From contig JBMYVY010000002.1 in assembly GCA_049606855.1 (NCBI GenBank), forward strand, positions 1-64,000: a stretch of 64,000 bases of DNA. The letters are read 5' to 3'. The notes below the pieces were generated by a model, which did no database searches, was not told the DNA's origin, and saw nothing but the letters and a program-made list of their open reading frames with translations. Below, piece by piece: positions 53,446 through 63,447 of the stretch. Origin of the DNA: JBELHR01 sp049606855 (GTDB lineage: Bacteria; Bacteroidota; Bacteroidia; Flavobacteriales; Flavobacteriaceae). The translations under genes and the position numbers were made by a program. Positions within the stretch are counted from its first letter, which is position 1; each line of letters starts with the position of its first letter.

Positions 53446-56220
53446 CTAAATTGATAAAATATAGTCTGTCAAATTAACATTGTGCTCAATCTGAAGCTTT
53501 TTCCGGAGACGGTATCTTTTAATTTCAACACTCTTAATACTGATGTTAAGAAGAGGAGCTATTTCTTTTGAAGTCAAGTTCATCCTCAAATACCCACAAA
53601 ATTTTAGATCATTATGAGTAAGATTAGGGTGTGATTTCTGAATGCGTTTTAAAAACTGAGAATCGATTCCATTTATTGTTGCTTTAACCAATTCCCAATC
53701 TTCGCTACTATTAATATTTTTCTCGATAATCTTTAGAACCTCTTTCTTATGTTGACTATCTTTTAAGCCTTCTACCTCATTTTTAACTAGGTTTAAAGCA
53801 TGATTTTTACGAGAGACACTCATTGCCGTAATAGAAATCTCTTTGTTTTTTGATTCAATCTCGTTTTTCAGCTTTTCATTTTTTAATTCCGCTAATTTCT
53901 TGGAAGTTTCAAGTGTCTGCAACTCCATTTCTTGCCTACTCTTTTCTATCGCAAGTCTCTGTTGCTTTCGGTAATAAAATTTATTCAATAAGCTAATACC
54001 AAACAAAAAAGCAAAAATCAAAACCACATAGGTCACCACAGCCGGTGTAGAAAGATAGGAAGGCCTATTTATCTCAAAATCATAAGACAAGATAGACCCA
54101 ATTTGATCCGAATTCGAAAGGGTTTTGACCTCAAGCGAATAATTACCAAAAGGTAAATTATTAAATTCTAAAAAAGGAAATGAAACCAATTCACTCCAGC
54201 TAGAACTATATCCTCGCAACCTGTAACGATAATTTGTATTTATGGTGCCTCCATAATTCGGAATTGCCAAATCGAACCGTATATTATTAAAACTATAATT
54301 AATAAGTGAGGGATCCTCCAAGCTCATGGGTATCGATGAGGCCTCTTGACGATTAAAAACAGTTATTTCGTCTATTCGGACAGGCAACACTTCAACATCT
54401 TTAGAAGCCGCATTATAGACTAAAAAAGAATCTACTGAACCAATTAAAAATTCATTTCCATCACTAAAATCAACCACTTCAAATCCCGGTAAAGATCTTT
54501 TAGCGTCATCCTTAATGTAAAAAGATTTAATTTGAAATTCATCTTGAAAATTCGTTTTATGGATTTGATTTATATTATTATCCGTAAAATACCACAGATC
54601 GTGATTTTCATTTGTAAACATGCTCCCAGAAATATAATCCTGCTGATCAAAATATTTATTTAAGTTGCTGTCAAGAACTAATCTTTCATTTTCAAGATCT
54701 AAAAAACTAAACCCTCTTTCATCTAAATAGTACAGCTTACCGTCGAAAACATGAATATTCGAGTTAATAGATTTTCTTCCTTTACTTATTTGTTTTCGTA
54801 AAGTAGCTTTCATTGAGGAAGTATCAAGCTCATATCCCAATAAGTAAGATTTATCCGGATGATCTATCCATAAATACCCTTGGAAGACCTTCATTTTTCT
54901 TGCAGAGAAGTCAATTCCATCAAATTTTCCCAAATAATCAAGGCTATTATTAAGGTAGTGGACACCAATATAATTTCCTTGCACATAACCCGAACCTAAT
55001 TCTTGAAAATTCCATGTTCCAGGTTCACTACTAACTGAATTAAGTACTCCATTTTGAAACAATAAACTTCCTTTATCATGCCCAATTAACAAACCTGAAT
55101 CAACAGCTTTTAAGCACCAAACCTGCCCATCACTTCCTGGAATCATTTTAAATGTTTGGCTAGCTTTATGAAATTTATACAACCCTTGATTTGTCCCTAT
55201 AAATAAATTATCCCGATAATATTTAGCAGCGTAAACTGTTCCTATAGCTTGATCGTGCTTATCATAAACCCAAAAGTCCGCACTGTAATTCATAAGGGAG
55301 AGTCCATAATCTAAGCCCAGCCATATATTCCCTTGAAGAGATTTATCGATTGAAAGAATGGTGTTGTTCAAAAGCCCATCATTCTCACAAAAATTCTCAT
55401 AGGTCTGTGAACGCAGATCATAAACAAATAATCCTTCTGCAACGGAACCAATGTATAATTTATCACCTTCCTTTACTGAACAGTATAATCTAGCTTCAGG
55501 TGTGTTTTTATAGGGTTCAAAAGTTTTGAAGTCTTTTGACACCTTGTAAATACCTCTTCTTCTGGTAATAACTACAAAGTCATCTTCCATTTCATAAAAG
55601 TCAACAATCCAGTTTTGCCTAAAAAACTCATCTGCTGAAACCAAGCTATAATTCCCTCTTTGATAATGATATACTCCTTTACTTTGAATATGTATATAAA
55701 ACCCATTATCAACAACTTTAACATCTGCAATGATTCCACCGAAGTCCTTGACTACCAATTTTTTTAAACTCGGCTCATAAATAAATAAGTGCTCCAGGCT
55801 TTGAAAAATAATCGTTTCCTGAAACTTAATGATATTCCAAATTTGTTCATCATCACCGAGATAAAAATCAGTAGGCAATAAATCTAATGCAGAGGTGTAC
55901 TGTAACATGCCTTGACTGTCCTTTTCCCAAAAGCCAAAATCCTTATAACCCCCGGTGTAGACCAGTTCTCCAACACTTAACACGGAACGAATCAATCCTT
56001 CATTTGGTTGCCTGTAGAGCTTCCACCTTACCCCATTATAGGACAACAACCCTGTATTATTTGCGACATAAACAGTTCCATCAAGAGACTCACTCACATC
56101 CCAATTTTGATTGGCCCCTGCGAAATCTTTAGGTTCAAAATTATAAATTGGTGCACGCGCTTGGGCAACAACCATGCTTATGCTCGCGAAACAAAATAAT
56201 ATTGAAGCTAAATATCTCAT
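53446..56220 (-). CDS. Transmembrane LuxR-type regulator with beta-propeller sensor
   Basis: The 924-residue protein has a signal peptide (about 1-20). Periplasmic beta-propeller repeats of the two-component-regulator-propeller type (about 30-620) include NIWLGLDYGLSLMN. A Y_Y_Y domain lies near 640-720 (YRYRLRGYSSSW, LPFGNYSLEVK). One transmembrane helix (about 735-755) is followed by a cytoplasmic coiled coil (765-820) and a LuxR-type helix-turn-helix (LTSKEIAPLLNISIKSVEIKRYRLRKKL, about 880-907). There is no kinase or receiver domain, so signalling must be direct. It lies upstream of the glucan locus and is the probable regulator. It starts 5 nt after the rsmG stop. Confidence 0.9.
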   Translation of the reverse strand: MRYLASILFCFASISMVVAQARAPIYNFEPKDFAGANQNWDVSESLDGTVYVANNTGLLSYNGVRWKLYRQPNEGLIRSVLSVGELVYTGGYKDFGFWEKDSQGMLQYTSALDLLPTDFYLGDDEQIWNIIKFQETIIFQSLEHLFIYEPSLKKLVVKDFGGIIADVKVVDNGFYIHIQSKGVYHYQRGNYSLVSADEFFRQNWIVDFYEMEDDFVVITRRRGIYKVSKDFKTFEPYKNTPEARLYCSVKEGDKLYIGSVAEGLFVYDLRSQTYENFCENDGLLNNTILSIDKSLQGNIWLGLDYGLSLMNYSADFWVYDKHDQAIGTVYAAKYYRDNLFIGTNQGLYKFHKASQTFKMIPGSDGQVWCLKAVDSGLLIGHDKGSLLFQNGVLNSVSSEPGTWNFQELGSGYVQGNYIGVHYLNNSLDYLGKFDGIDFSARKMKVFQGYLWIDHPDKSYLLGYELDTSSMKATLRKQISKGRKSINSNIHVFDGKLYYLDERGFSFLDLENERLVLDSNLNKYFDQQDYISGSMFTNENHDLWYFTDNNINQIHKTNFQDEFQIKSFYIKDDAKRSLPGFEVVDFSDGNEFLIGSVDSFLVYNAASKDVEVLPVRIDEITVFNRQEASSIPMSLEDPSLINYSFNNIRFDLAIPNYGGTINTNYRYRLRGYSSSWSELVSFPFLEFNNLPFGNYSLEVKTLSNSDQIGSILSYDFEINRPSYLSTPAVVTYVVLIFAFLFGISLLNKFYYRKQQRLAIEKSRQEMELQTLETSKKLAELKNEKLKNEIESKNKEISITAMSVSRKNHALNLVKNEVEGLKDSQHKKEVLKIIEKNINSSEDWELVKATINGIDSQFLKRIQKSHPNLTHNDLKFCGYLRMNLTSKEIAPLLNISIKSVEIKRYRLRKKLQIEHNVNLTDYILSI

Positions 56221-56225
56221 CTGAA

Positions 56226-56855
56226 TTAATTCTTATATTTTAAAGGAAGGTGCACCACTTTTTTTGTTTCAAAAAAATCCTCATGAAAATATTCACTTAA
56301 GGGATACTGCACTGCTTTTGGAAAAGTAGACAATTCATTAGACAAGTCTCCTCCCTTTAAATAGAGAATTCCATTTTTCAAATCGTGCCGAGATTCCTTC
56401 TTGATTTTTCCTTTTACCCACTTAACAAAGTCAGGCATTTGGGTAACAGCCCTTGAGACTATGAAATCAAATTGCCCTTTAACCTTTTCAGCTCTTATAT
56501 GTTCGGCTTTTAAGTTCTTCAGTCCAATTGCATCAGCGACACCTTGTACAACCTTAATTTTTTTTCCAATAGAATCAACCAATAAAAACTCAGTCTCTGG
56601 AAATAATATTGCGAGGGGAATTCCAGGAAACCCTCCGCCTGTGCCCACATCTAAAATTTTAGATCCTGGTCTAAAAGACGCTACTTTTGCGATTCCTAAA
56701 GAATGTAAAACATGATTTGTATAAAGCTTATCTATATCCTTTCTTGAAATTACATTAATTCTTTCATTCCACTGAGGATACAACTCTCCTAATTGTTTAA
56801 ATTGCTGAATTTGCAATTCACTCAATGAATCAAAATATTTTGATAAATTTTCCAT
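56226..56855 (-). CDS. rsmG: 16S rRNA (guanine527-N7)-methyltransferase RsmG
   Basis: The 209-residue enzyme methylates G527 in 16S rRNA. The SAM-binding motif I is ILDVGTGGGFPGIPLAILFP (about 68-87), preceded by NVISRKDIDKLYTNHVLHSLG. FDFIVSRAVTQMPDFVKWV is also family-typical. The gene has its own -7 element and precedes the regulator by 5 nt, so the two probably form one transcript. Confidence 0.97.
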   Translation of the reverse strand: MENLSKYFDSLSELQIQQFKQLGELYPQWNERINVISRKDIDKLYTNHVLHSLGIAKVASFRPGSKILDVGTGGGFPGIPLAILFPETEFLLVDSIGKKIKVVQGVADAIGLKNLKAEHIRAEKVKGQFDFIVSRAVTQMPDFVKWVKGKIKKESRHDLKNGILYLKGGDLSNELSTFPKAVQYPLSEYFHEDFFETKKVVHLPLKYKN

Positions 56856-56874
56856 GCCTTAATTCTCTTTTTGA

Positions 56875-56882
56875 CAAAAATA
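56875..56882 (-). promoter_or_regulatory. rsmG: Bacteroidota -7 element (TATTTTTG) for rsmG and the regulator
   Basis: The minus-strand TATTTTTG lies 19 nt upstream of the rsmG ATG; a TTG occurs 23 nt further upstream. Confidence 0.55.
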
Positions 56883-56937
56883 AAACCTACGCTTTAATTA
56901 TCCATCAAATTCCCAATAAATAACAAAAGAACAAGCA

Positions 56938-56954
56938 TATTTTTGATATTTTTG
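56938..56954 (+). promoter_or_regulatory. Tandem Bacteroidota -7 elements upstream of the aspartate aminotransferase gene
   Basis: Two perfect TATTTTTG octamers (56938-56945 and 56947-56954) are separated by one base and precede the ATG by 29 nt. They could be alternative start sites. Confidence 0.55.
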
Positions 56955-56983
56955 TCTCAATCGAATTCAACGGTAATCCAAAT

Positions 56984-58171
56984 ATGAAAAAATCACTTTC
57001 AACTCGAATCCAAAACCTGCCAGTTTCTCAGACTCTCGCAATGGCAGCTAAGGCAAGAGAACTCAAGGAACAAGGTAAAGAAATTATTAGTTTAAGCTTA
57101 GGTGAGCCTGACTTTAACACTCCTGATTTCATTAAAGAAGCTGCTATTCAGGCTATACATGACAATTACAGTTCTTACAGTCCTGTTAACGGTTATCAAG
57201 AGCTTAGAGAAGCTATTGTGCGAAAATTTAAAAGGGATAATAATTTAGATTATTCCGCTAATCAAATTGTCGTTTCAACTGGAGCTAAACAATCTATCGC
57301 AAATATTGCAATGGTTCTTTTGAACCCAGGTGACGAAGTATTATTACCGGCTCCATATTGGGTGAGTTATTCAGCTATTGCAACTTTAGCGGAGGCGAGT
57401 TATAAAGAAATTCCTACAAGTATTGAGCAAGACTTTAAAATCACACCTGAACAACTAGAAAAAGCCATTACGCCAAAAACGAAAATGATCTTTTTCAATT
57501 CTCCAAACAATCCAAGTGGATCGTGCTATACTGAACAAGAATACAAGGCACTTGCGGAAGTATTAGAAAAATACCCTGATATTTTTATTTTATCCGATGA
57601 GATTTATGAACACATAAACTACGGAGAAAAGCCGTTTAGCTTTGCAGCAATTCCTTCTATGTACGAGAGAACAATTACGGTAAACGGGGTAGCAAAGGCA
57701 TTCGCGATGACCGGCTGGAGAATAGGTTACATTGGAGCTCCGGAGTGGATAGCAAAAGCGTGTACGAAAATGCAGGGGCAAATCACCTCAGGAGCCAATT
57801 CCATTGCTCAACGCGCCACTATTGCTGCTCTCGATGCACCAGTTAGCAAAATTCAGTACATGGTTGATGAATTCAGAAACAGACGAGATATGGTTATCGG
57901 GTTATTGGAAGAAATTCCTGGCTTAAAATTGAATCTACCAAAAGGAGCCTTTTACATTTTCCCTGATGTATCTGCTTACTTCGGCAAAGAAATTAAAGGA
58001 AGAAAGATAGAAAACGCCTCGGATTTCTCAATGTTACTTTTAGAGGAAGCACAAGTTGCAACAGTGACTGGAGAAGCCTTCGGCGCTCCCAATTGTTTGA
58101 GAATGTCTTATGCAGCCTCAGAAGAACAACTGCGAAAAGCTATAGATCAAATAAAAGAAGTTTTGAAATAA
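56984..58171 (+). CDS. Class I/II PLP-dependent aminotransferase (aspartate aminotransferase-like)
   Basis: The 395-residue enzyme transfers amino groups, most likely between aspartate and 2-oxoglutarate. It belongs to the bacterial AspAT subgroup Ib: LSLGEPDFNTPDFI near residue 37, GAKQSIANIAMVLLNPGDEVLLP, NSPNNPSGSCYT, SDEIYEHINY, and the PLP Lys in VNGVAKAFAMTGWRIGY. The final Arg-containing LRMSYAASEEQL is also typical. Substrate preference is not certain; a related transaminase role is possible. A strong terminator follows. Confidence 0.93.
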   Translation: MKKSLSTRIQNLPVSQTLAMAAKARELKEQGKEIISLSLGEPDFNTPDFIKEAAIQAIHDNYSSYSPVNGYQELREAIVRKFKRDNNLDYSANQIVVSTGAKQSIANIAMVLLNPGDEVLLPAPYWVSYSAIATLAEASYKEIPTSIEQDFKITPEQLEKAITPKTKMIFFNSPNNPSGSCYTEQEYKALAEVLEKYPDIFILSDEIYEHINYGEKPFSFAAIPSMYERTITVNGVAKAFAMTGWRIGYIGAPEWIAKACTKMQGQITSGANSIAQRATIAALDAPVSKIQYMVDEFRNRRDMVIGLLEEIPGLKLNLPKGAFYIFPDVSAYFGKEIKGRKIENASDFSMLLLEEAQVATVTGEAFGAPNCLRMSYAASEEQLRKAIDQIKEVLK

Positions 58172-58204
58172 AAAAAAGCCGATCAAATTTGATCGGCTTT
58201 TTTG
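58168..58204. terminator. Bidirectional terminator between the aminotransferase and phosphate transporter genes
   Basis: AGCCGATCAAATTTGATCGGCT is a perfect palindrome with flanking A and T runs, suiting the convergent genes on both sides. Confidence 0.9.
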
Positions 58205-60460
58205 TTACTTGGAGCGGATTATCATTTCGTTGAACTCTTCATATAAATTCAACACATTATTAATTGCCGCCATTAAATCTTTTGTCTCAAGCAATACACT
58301 AAAATACAAAGTGGTATTTCTCGGAGAAGATTCCTCACTTCGAATTCTTTGAATTTGACTTTCAATAGTCGAGCTCAATTTTTTATAAAGCGCATCCCTC
58401 AACTCATAAACTGACTCAATTTCTTGGAAATTATTACTGTCAAAAATATCCTGAATTTTTGATAAATATTCATCCAATTGAGTGGATAGCAACTTCAAAT
58501 CCTTTATTTGAGACATTTTAAGTTTTTTGTGATTGTTATTCACATGCTTAAAACTAGCTCTTGAAATATAGCTAATTGACTGAGAAATATCCTGTAGGTA
58601 ACCCAAAACCTGAACGTAGAATCTAGATGCTTCCACCGAGCTATCATCTAAGGATTTAATAAAGTAGAATACATTATCCTTTAATTCATCTACCTCGTCA
58701 TTCAATTTTACAATTTGCTTATCTGTCTTTTTTAGTTTGTTGACATTGGCTGTTGCTAAATCGTTAACAACGTTGGCGTACATTTTATTCACCCGTTTTG
58801 CAACACCAGAAATATGAGAGGAACTCTCGTCAATTACCCCCTTGATTGATATCATTTCCGCACGCTGAATTCTCACTAATTGTTTTTCTTCCTTCGATTT
58901 CTTGTTATAAGAAAGATAGTTTCGATATAAAAGTCCAAGAACGACAATCAACAAAACAGCGACGGTAGCGATTTCACCTAAATAAATTAAGTATGCTACC
59001 AATGAAGAAGCTGTAAAGGCAATAATTGCAGTTCCAAACCAACCGCCAATAACATTAACCACACCAGCTACGCGATAAACAGCACTATCCCTACCCCAAG
59101 CGCGATCCGCTAAGGAAGTACCCATACCAACCATAAAAGTCACATAAGTTGTTGATAATGGCAATTTATAAGAAGTTCCTATTGATATCAAAATACCCGC
59201 CAACATCAAATTCACAGAAGCGCGAATTAAATCAAAAGCAGGCAACTCATAATTTTTATCTCTTGGCAAGCTCACTACAGGTTTCTGAAATTTAGCATCG
59301 ATTCTTTTTCTCACTGAAGAAGGAACCACTGCAATAAGTCCAGAATTTATAATTACAGAGAATCTAACAATCGCCCGAGAAAAAGAGTTAGCATCGAATT
59401 TGTTATGGGAATCTCCTTGATTCGATAAACTCAATTCTGTTCTAATTACATTTCTTGATTTTTTACTGGTCCAAAGGGTAACTACCATAATTCCTCCTGC
59501 TAACAACAACAAACCAGTGTTAGAAGGCACCTTTGAAGCCAATATTCCCATTTCAAATTCATTTGCAGGAAGCCCCGAAACCGACCAGGCTTCATAGGAA
59601 TTCCATGCAGCAATAGGCACCCCAATAAAATTCACGAGATCATTACCAGAAAAAGCAACCGCAAGTGAAAAAGTACCAATTCCAATAATCAACTTGAAAA
59701 TGTTTATTTTAAAAACCTTAACCAACAAAAATGCAATTGCGGTCCACAAAACAAATGACACTCCTATGATTTGAAATGTTGAATCCTCAATATATCCAGA
59801 AACATTTCCATAAAACGGAGTTCCTTTTAGCCCCTTTACTACAATAAAGTAAACAATAGAACTAATCGCTACACCTCCAAAAAGAGCTTTGACAATCGCG
59901 GGTCTCGATTCAAAATTATAGGAGAAAATTACCCGTGAAGTAAACATGACTATAGCACCAACAGAAAAAGCGACTACTACCGATAATAAAATACCCATAA
60001 TAATCATCAATGCCTTTTCATTGTTTATGTAATTTCCTAAATCAGCAACTGTCTCAGTTGGACTGTTAGAAATTTTTATCAAGGCAACTGCAACCGCAGC
60101 ACCCAACAATTCAAATACAATTGAAACCGTGGTAGAGGTTGGCATTCCTAATGTGTTGAACAAATCCAAAAGCAACACATCAGTTATCATCACTGCCATA
60201 AAAATATACATGATTTCATTGAAGTAATACTCTCCTGGAACAAAAATCCCCTTACGAGCCACTTCCATCATTCCACTCGAAGTAATTGCACCGAGTGCAA
60301 CACCAAATGAAGCAATAATCAAAATGTTTCTAACCGACAAGGCTTTGGAACCGATTGCAGAGTTCAGGAAGTTTACAGCATCGTTACTTACCCCTACAAC
60401 TAAATCAACGATTGCTAACAGGGCAAGAGCCCCGATCATAAAAATATAAATATCACTCAT
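58205..60460 (-). CDS. PiT family inorganic phosphate transporter with PhoU-like C-terminal region
   Basis: The 751-residue inner-membrane permease has both PiT signatures: GVSNDAVNFLNSAIG (about 23-37) with GMPTSTTVSIVFELLG (about 105-120), and the repeat YKLPLSTTYVTFMVGMG followed by VYRVAGVVNVIGGWFGT. About ten to twelve helices are predicted. From about 520 on, a helical cytoplasmic region (VKRIQRAEM, KRVNKMYANVVNDL) resembles PhoU-type bundles. Such fused C-termini are common in Bacteroidota PiT proteins. The transported ion (phosphate with H+ or Na+) cannot be told apart. Confidence 0.93.
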   Translation of the reverse strand: MSDIYIFMIGALALLAIVDLVVGVSNDAVNFLNSAIGSKALSVRNILIIASFGVALGAITSSGMMEVARKGIFVPGEYYFNEIMYIFMAVMITDVLLLDLFNTLGMPTSTTVSIVFELLGAAVAVALIKISNSPTETVADLGNYINNEKALMIIMGILLSVVVAFSVGAIVMFTSRVIFSYNFESRPAIVKALFGGVAISSIVYFIVVKGLKGTPFYGNVSGYIEDSTFQIIGVSFVLWTAIAFLLVKVFKINIFKLIIGIGTFSLAVAFSGNDLVNFIGVPIAAWNSYEAWSVSGLPANEFEMGILASKVPSNTGLLLLAGGIMVVTLWTSKKSRNVIRTELSLSNQGDSHNKFDANSFSRAIVRFSVIINSGLIAVVPSSVRKRIDAKFQKPVVSLPRDKNYELPAFDLIRASVNLMLAGILISIGTSYKLPLSTTYVTFMVGMGTSLADRAWGRDSAVYRVAGVVNVIGGWFGTAIIAFTASSLVAYLIYLGEIATVAVLLIVVLGLLYRNYLSYNKKSKEEKQLVRIQRAEMISIKGVIDESSSHISGVAKRVNKMYANVVNDLATANVNKLKKTDKQIVKLNDEVDELKDNVFYFIKSLDDSSVEASRFYVQVLGYLQDISQSISYISRASFKHVNNNHKKLKMSQIKDLKLLSTQLDEYLSKIQDIFDSNNFQEIESVYELRDALYKKLSSTIESQIQRIRSEESSPRNTTLYFSVLLETKDLMAAINNVLNLYEEFNEMIIRSK

Positions 60461-60552
60461 TTCTATCGAGAAAATTTGACTACAAAATTAAACCTTTCCG
60501 TGTTAACTTAACGTTACCAATAAAAGATTTATCATCCTCACATCGAAATTAT

Positions 60553-60560
60553 TATATTTG
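60553..60560 (+). promoter_or_regulatory. Bacteroidota -7 element (TATATTTG) for the DUF255 lipoprotein
   Basis: TATATTTG ends 10 nt before the ATG at 60571, so the leader would be about 5 nt or less, close to leaderless. Confidence 0.6.
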
Positions 60561-60570
60561 GGAAAATTAG

Positions 60571-62697
60571 ATGATGAGAACCCCAACAATAAAGATAACA
60601 CTATTTTTTATTCTTTTTTCCTTAATCTCTTGTAATCAAGATACTAAACCGAAACGAATGCCTGGTCAAGCCAATGAATTAATCAACGAGTCTAGTCCAT
60701 ATTTACTGCAGCATGCTCACAATCCAGTAGATTGGAGGCCTTGGAATCAAGAATCTCTCGATCTCGCAAAAAAAGAAAACAAATTAATTGTTGTATCAAT
60801 TGGTTACGCATCTTGTCATTGGTGTCATGTCATGGAGGAGGAGAGTTTTGAGGACCAAGAAGTTGCAAAACTCATGAATGACAATTTCATTTCTATTAAA
60901 GTAGATAGAGAAGAGCGGCCTGATATTGATGCGGTTTATATGGATGCCGTTCAATTGATGACGGGAAGTGGTGGCTGGCCGCTAAACGCAATTTGCTTAC
61001 CTGATGGTCGCCCAATTTTTGGAGGAACCTATTTCCCCAAAGATAAATGGATGAATAGCTTGGCTCAATTAAACAAGCTTTATACCACCAATCCAGAGAA
61101 AGCCATTGATTATGCGGCAAATTTACAGGAAGGGATAGATAAAAAAAACCTTATCGAACTCAATGATGAGGACAATATTAAACTCGAGTCGGTTCATAAA
61201 ATAGTTCAAGAATGGGCTAATAATTTTGACACTATAAATGGTGGTGTTCAGGGCCACACAAAATTTCCACTTCCAAACAACTACGAGTTTTTGATGCGTT
61301 ATGCTTTTCAAATTAACGACTCTAGTTTAGCTGGTTTTGTGGAACATACTCTTGACAAAATAGCACTTGGCGGAATTTATGATCACGTTGAAGGTGGTTT
61401 TGCCCGATACAGCGTAGATGCAAAATGGCATATTCCACATTTTGAAAAAATGCTGTATGACAACGCACAACTAATAGAACTGTATAGCCAGGCATTTCAA
61501 TTGACCTCAAATCCACTTTATAAGAAAACGGTATATGAAAGCTTTGATTTTCTAAACAATCAACTCCTAAGTTCTGAAGGGGCCTATTTTTCTTCCTTAG
61601 ATGCCGATAGCAAAAACGAAAAAGGAGAATTAGAAGAAGGAGCGTATTACACCTATTCAGAAGAAGAAATAGATAATCATATTCAGTCCGATCCCACCTT
61701 GTTCAAGGAGCTTTATCAAGTCAATGAAAATGGATATTGGGAAAATGGGCAATATCAATTAATCCAAAAACAAGCTCTAGAAGATTTTGCAAAAGACAAG
61801 AATCTGGATATCAATATGCTTTACAGCCTTGATTCGAGTTGGAAAAAGGACTTAAAAAATCTGAGATCTCAAAGACCAAAACCACGACTGGACGACAAAA
61901 TATTATGTTCATGGAATGCCCTTAGTATTCAAGGTTTAGTTGCTGCCTATAAAAGCTTTGGAGATCAAGTATTCCTGGACCAAGCGATCAATACCGCAGA
62001 ATTTATTGAACAAAAACTTTTGGGCTCAGAAGGGAATCTATACCGAAACTACAAAGGCGGGAAAGCGAGTATCAATGCGTATTTAGAGGATTATGCACAA
62101 GTAACGGCGGCCTATATTGAATTATACCAAGTGAGCCACGATGAAAAATGGATACAACTGGCCAAACAATTGACCGACTATAGCTTAGATCATTTTTATT
62201 CTGAGAAAAATGCTCAATTTTATTTTACTTCCGATTTGGACCAAGCTCTTATTCACAGAAAAATCGAAATGGAGGATAATGTTATTCCGGCTTCGAACTC
62301 TACTATGGCAGAAAACCTATTTAAACTTTCATTAATATACGGAAACCCGTATTACAAAACTGTTAGTCAGCGCATGCTCAGAACTGGCTTGGAGCTAGCG
62401 AAAGGTTATGGTGGGGCCTATTCAAATTGGCTCAATCTATCCTTAAACAGTATTGGTACCTATTATGAAATTGCTATTTCAGGAGATAATGCCTTTGAAA
62501 AACAGGAGGAGTTCTTTAAACACTATATTCCAAATGCACTGATTATCGCGAGTCAATCTGATAGTCAAATTCCAGTGATGCAAGAACGATATAATTCGGG
62601 AGAATCCTTGATTTATGTGTGTATAGAAGGTGCATGTAAACTTCCTTTAGAATCAGAAGAAGAGGCGTATAAAGATTTAAACTTCAGTCTTTATTAG
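60571..62697 (+). CDS. DUF255 thioredoxin-fold lipoprotein (YyaL/SSP411 family)
   Basis: The 708-residue protein has a lipoprotein signal (ISC, Cys21). An N-terminal thioredoxin-like domain (about 34-190) has NELINESSPYLLQHAHNPVDW, the CHWC motif (Cys82, Cys85), DREERPDIDAVYM and GGWPLNAICLPDG. A C-terminal (alpha/alpha)6 barrel follows, with GGIYDHVEGGFARYSVD and HFEKMLYDNAQL. Homologues from bacteria to mammals have no agreed function. The lipid anchor and export signal here suggest periplasmic or surface location. The ATG at 60571 is followed by a second ATG (60574); either could start. Confidence 0.9.
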   Translation: MMRTPTIKITLFFILFSLISCNQDTKPKRMPGQANELINESSPYLLQHAHNPVDWRPWNQESLDLAKKENKLIVVSIGYASCHWCHVMEEESFEDQEVAKLMNDNFISIKVDREERPDIDAVYMDAVQLMTGSGGWPLNAICLPDGRPIFGGTYFPKDKWMNSLAQLNKLYTTNPEKAIDYAANLQEGIDKKNLIELNDEDNIKLESVHKIVQEWANNFDTINGGVQGHTKFPLPNNYEFLMRYAFQINDSSLAGFVEHTLDKIALGGIYDHVEGGFARYSVDAKWHIPHFEKMLYDNAQLIELYSQAFQLTSNPLYKKTVYESFDFLNNQLLSSEGAYFSSLDADSKNEKGELEEGAYYTYSEEEIDNHIQSDPTLFKELYQVNENGYWENGQYQLIQKQALEDFAKDKNLDINMLYSLDSSWKKDLKNLRSQRPKPRLDDKILCSWNALSIQGLVAAYKSFGDQVFLDQAINTAEFIEQKLLGSEGNLYRNYKGGKASINAYLEDYAQVTAAYIELYQVSHDEKWIQLAKQLTDYSLDHFYSEKNAQFYFTSDLDQALIHRKIEMEDNVIPASNSTMAENLFKLSLIYGNPYYKTVSQRMLRTGLELAKGYGGAYSNWLNLSLNSIGTYYEIAISGDNAFEKQEEFFKHYIPNALIIASQSDSQIPVMQERYNSGESLIYVCIEGACKLPLESEEEAYKDLNFSLY

Positions 62698-62698
62698 T

Positions 62699-63361
62699 TT
62701 ATTTTTTCGAAGGGGTCACTCTAAAGTCTTTTAGATAATAAGGTTCAAAATAAGCCACATCTTCGAAGTCTTTTTGCTGAAATTTATGCCATGCCAATTG
62801 ACCCAATTCGCGTGCAGAAGGATGGGTGTTTATCAAAAGATCATCCTCTTTAATTTGAAGGTAATCCCCCAACTTATCTATGGCATCCCCTAGAAATACG
62901 CGTTTGGAATTTTCATAGGCATTATAACTATCACTAGTAAGGATCAAAGCCTCAGTAGCACCTAGTCGTTTTCCTAATTTATCGAATATAGCCGTATAAA
63001 CCTCGTCTCTTCTCGCATCAATTACTGGAATTAATACATCCCCTTTACCCACTGCTTGATGAGCCAAAACATCTAAGGAATCCAAAGCAATTAGTGGACA
63101 GTCCACTGAGAAACATATCCCTTTGGCCGCAGAAACTCCAATCCTAAGTCCCGTATAAGAGCCTGGGCCCATGGATACAGCTACAGCTAATAAATCTTCA
63201 AAAGAAACCGCATTATCCTCCATCAACTCCTTGATAAAAACATGAAGGAATTCACTGTGAGAAAACTGACCATTATTTATTTCTTTTAAGGCCAAAATCG
63301 CTCCTTCATTTGACAAAGAGACCGAACAGTTTTTCGTTGAAGATTCAATATTTAAGATCAT
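62699..63361 (-). CDS. tsaB: tRNA threonylcarbamoyladenosine biosynthesis protein TsaB
   Basis: The 220-residue protein is an ASKHA-fold partner of TsaD in making t6A37 in tRNAs that read ANN codons. It has LNIESSTKNCSVSL at the start and the family motif GPGSYTGLRIGVSAAKGI (about 70-87), then IDARRDEVYTAIFD. It ends 1 nt after the stop of the convergent DUF255 gene. A -7 element (TAAATTTG at 63376-63383, minus strand) lies 14 nt upstream. Confidence 0.96.
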   Translation of the reverse strand: MILNIESSTKNCSVSLSNEGAILALKEINNGQFSHSEFLHVFIKELMEDNAVSFEDLLAVAVSMGPGSYTGLRIGVSAAKGICFSVDCPLIALDSLDVLAHQAVGKGDVLIPVIDARRDEVYTAIFDKLGKRLGATEALILTSDSYNAYENSKRVFLGDAIDKLGDYLQIKEDDLLINTHPSARELGQLAWHKFQQKDFEDVAYFEPYYLKDFRVTPSKK

Positions 63362-63375
63362 AAATCAAATTTTTA

Positions 63376-63383
63376 CAAATTTA
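63376..63383 (-). promoter_or_regulatory. tsaB: Bacteroidota -7 element (TAAATTTG) for tsaB
   Basis: The octamer lies 14 nt upstream of the tsaB ATG, next to the TolC-family terminator, so the two genes are separate transcripts. Confidence 0.55.
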
Positions 63384-63385
63384 CT

Positions 63386-63422
63386 ACAAAAAAAAATCAG
63401 CACACAAAAGCATGCTGATTTC
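63386..63422 (-). terminator. Rho-independent terminator after the TolC-family gene
   Basis: AAATCAGCA/TGCTGATTT form a stem with a loop of about ten bases; the minus strand then has a run of T. Confidence 0.8.
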
Positions 63423-63447
63423 TTAACTATTTAAAAAATGAAAATGA

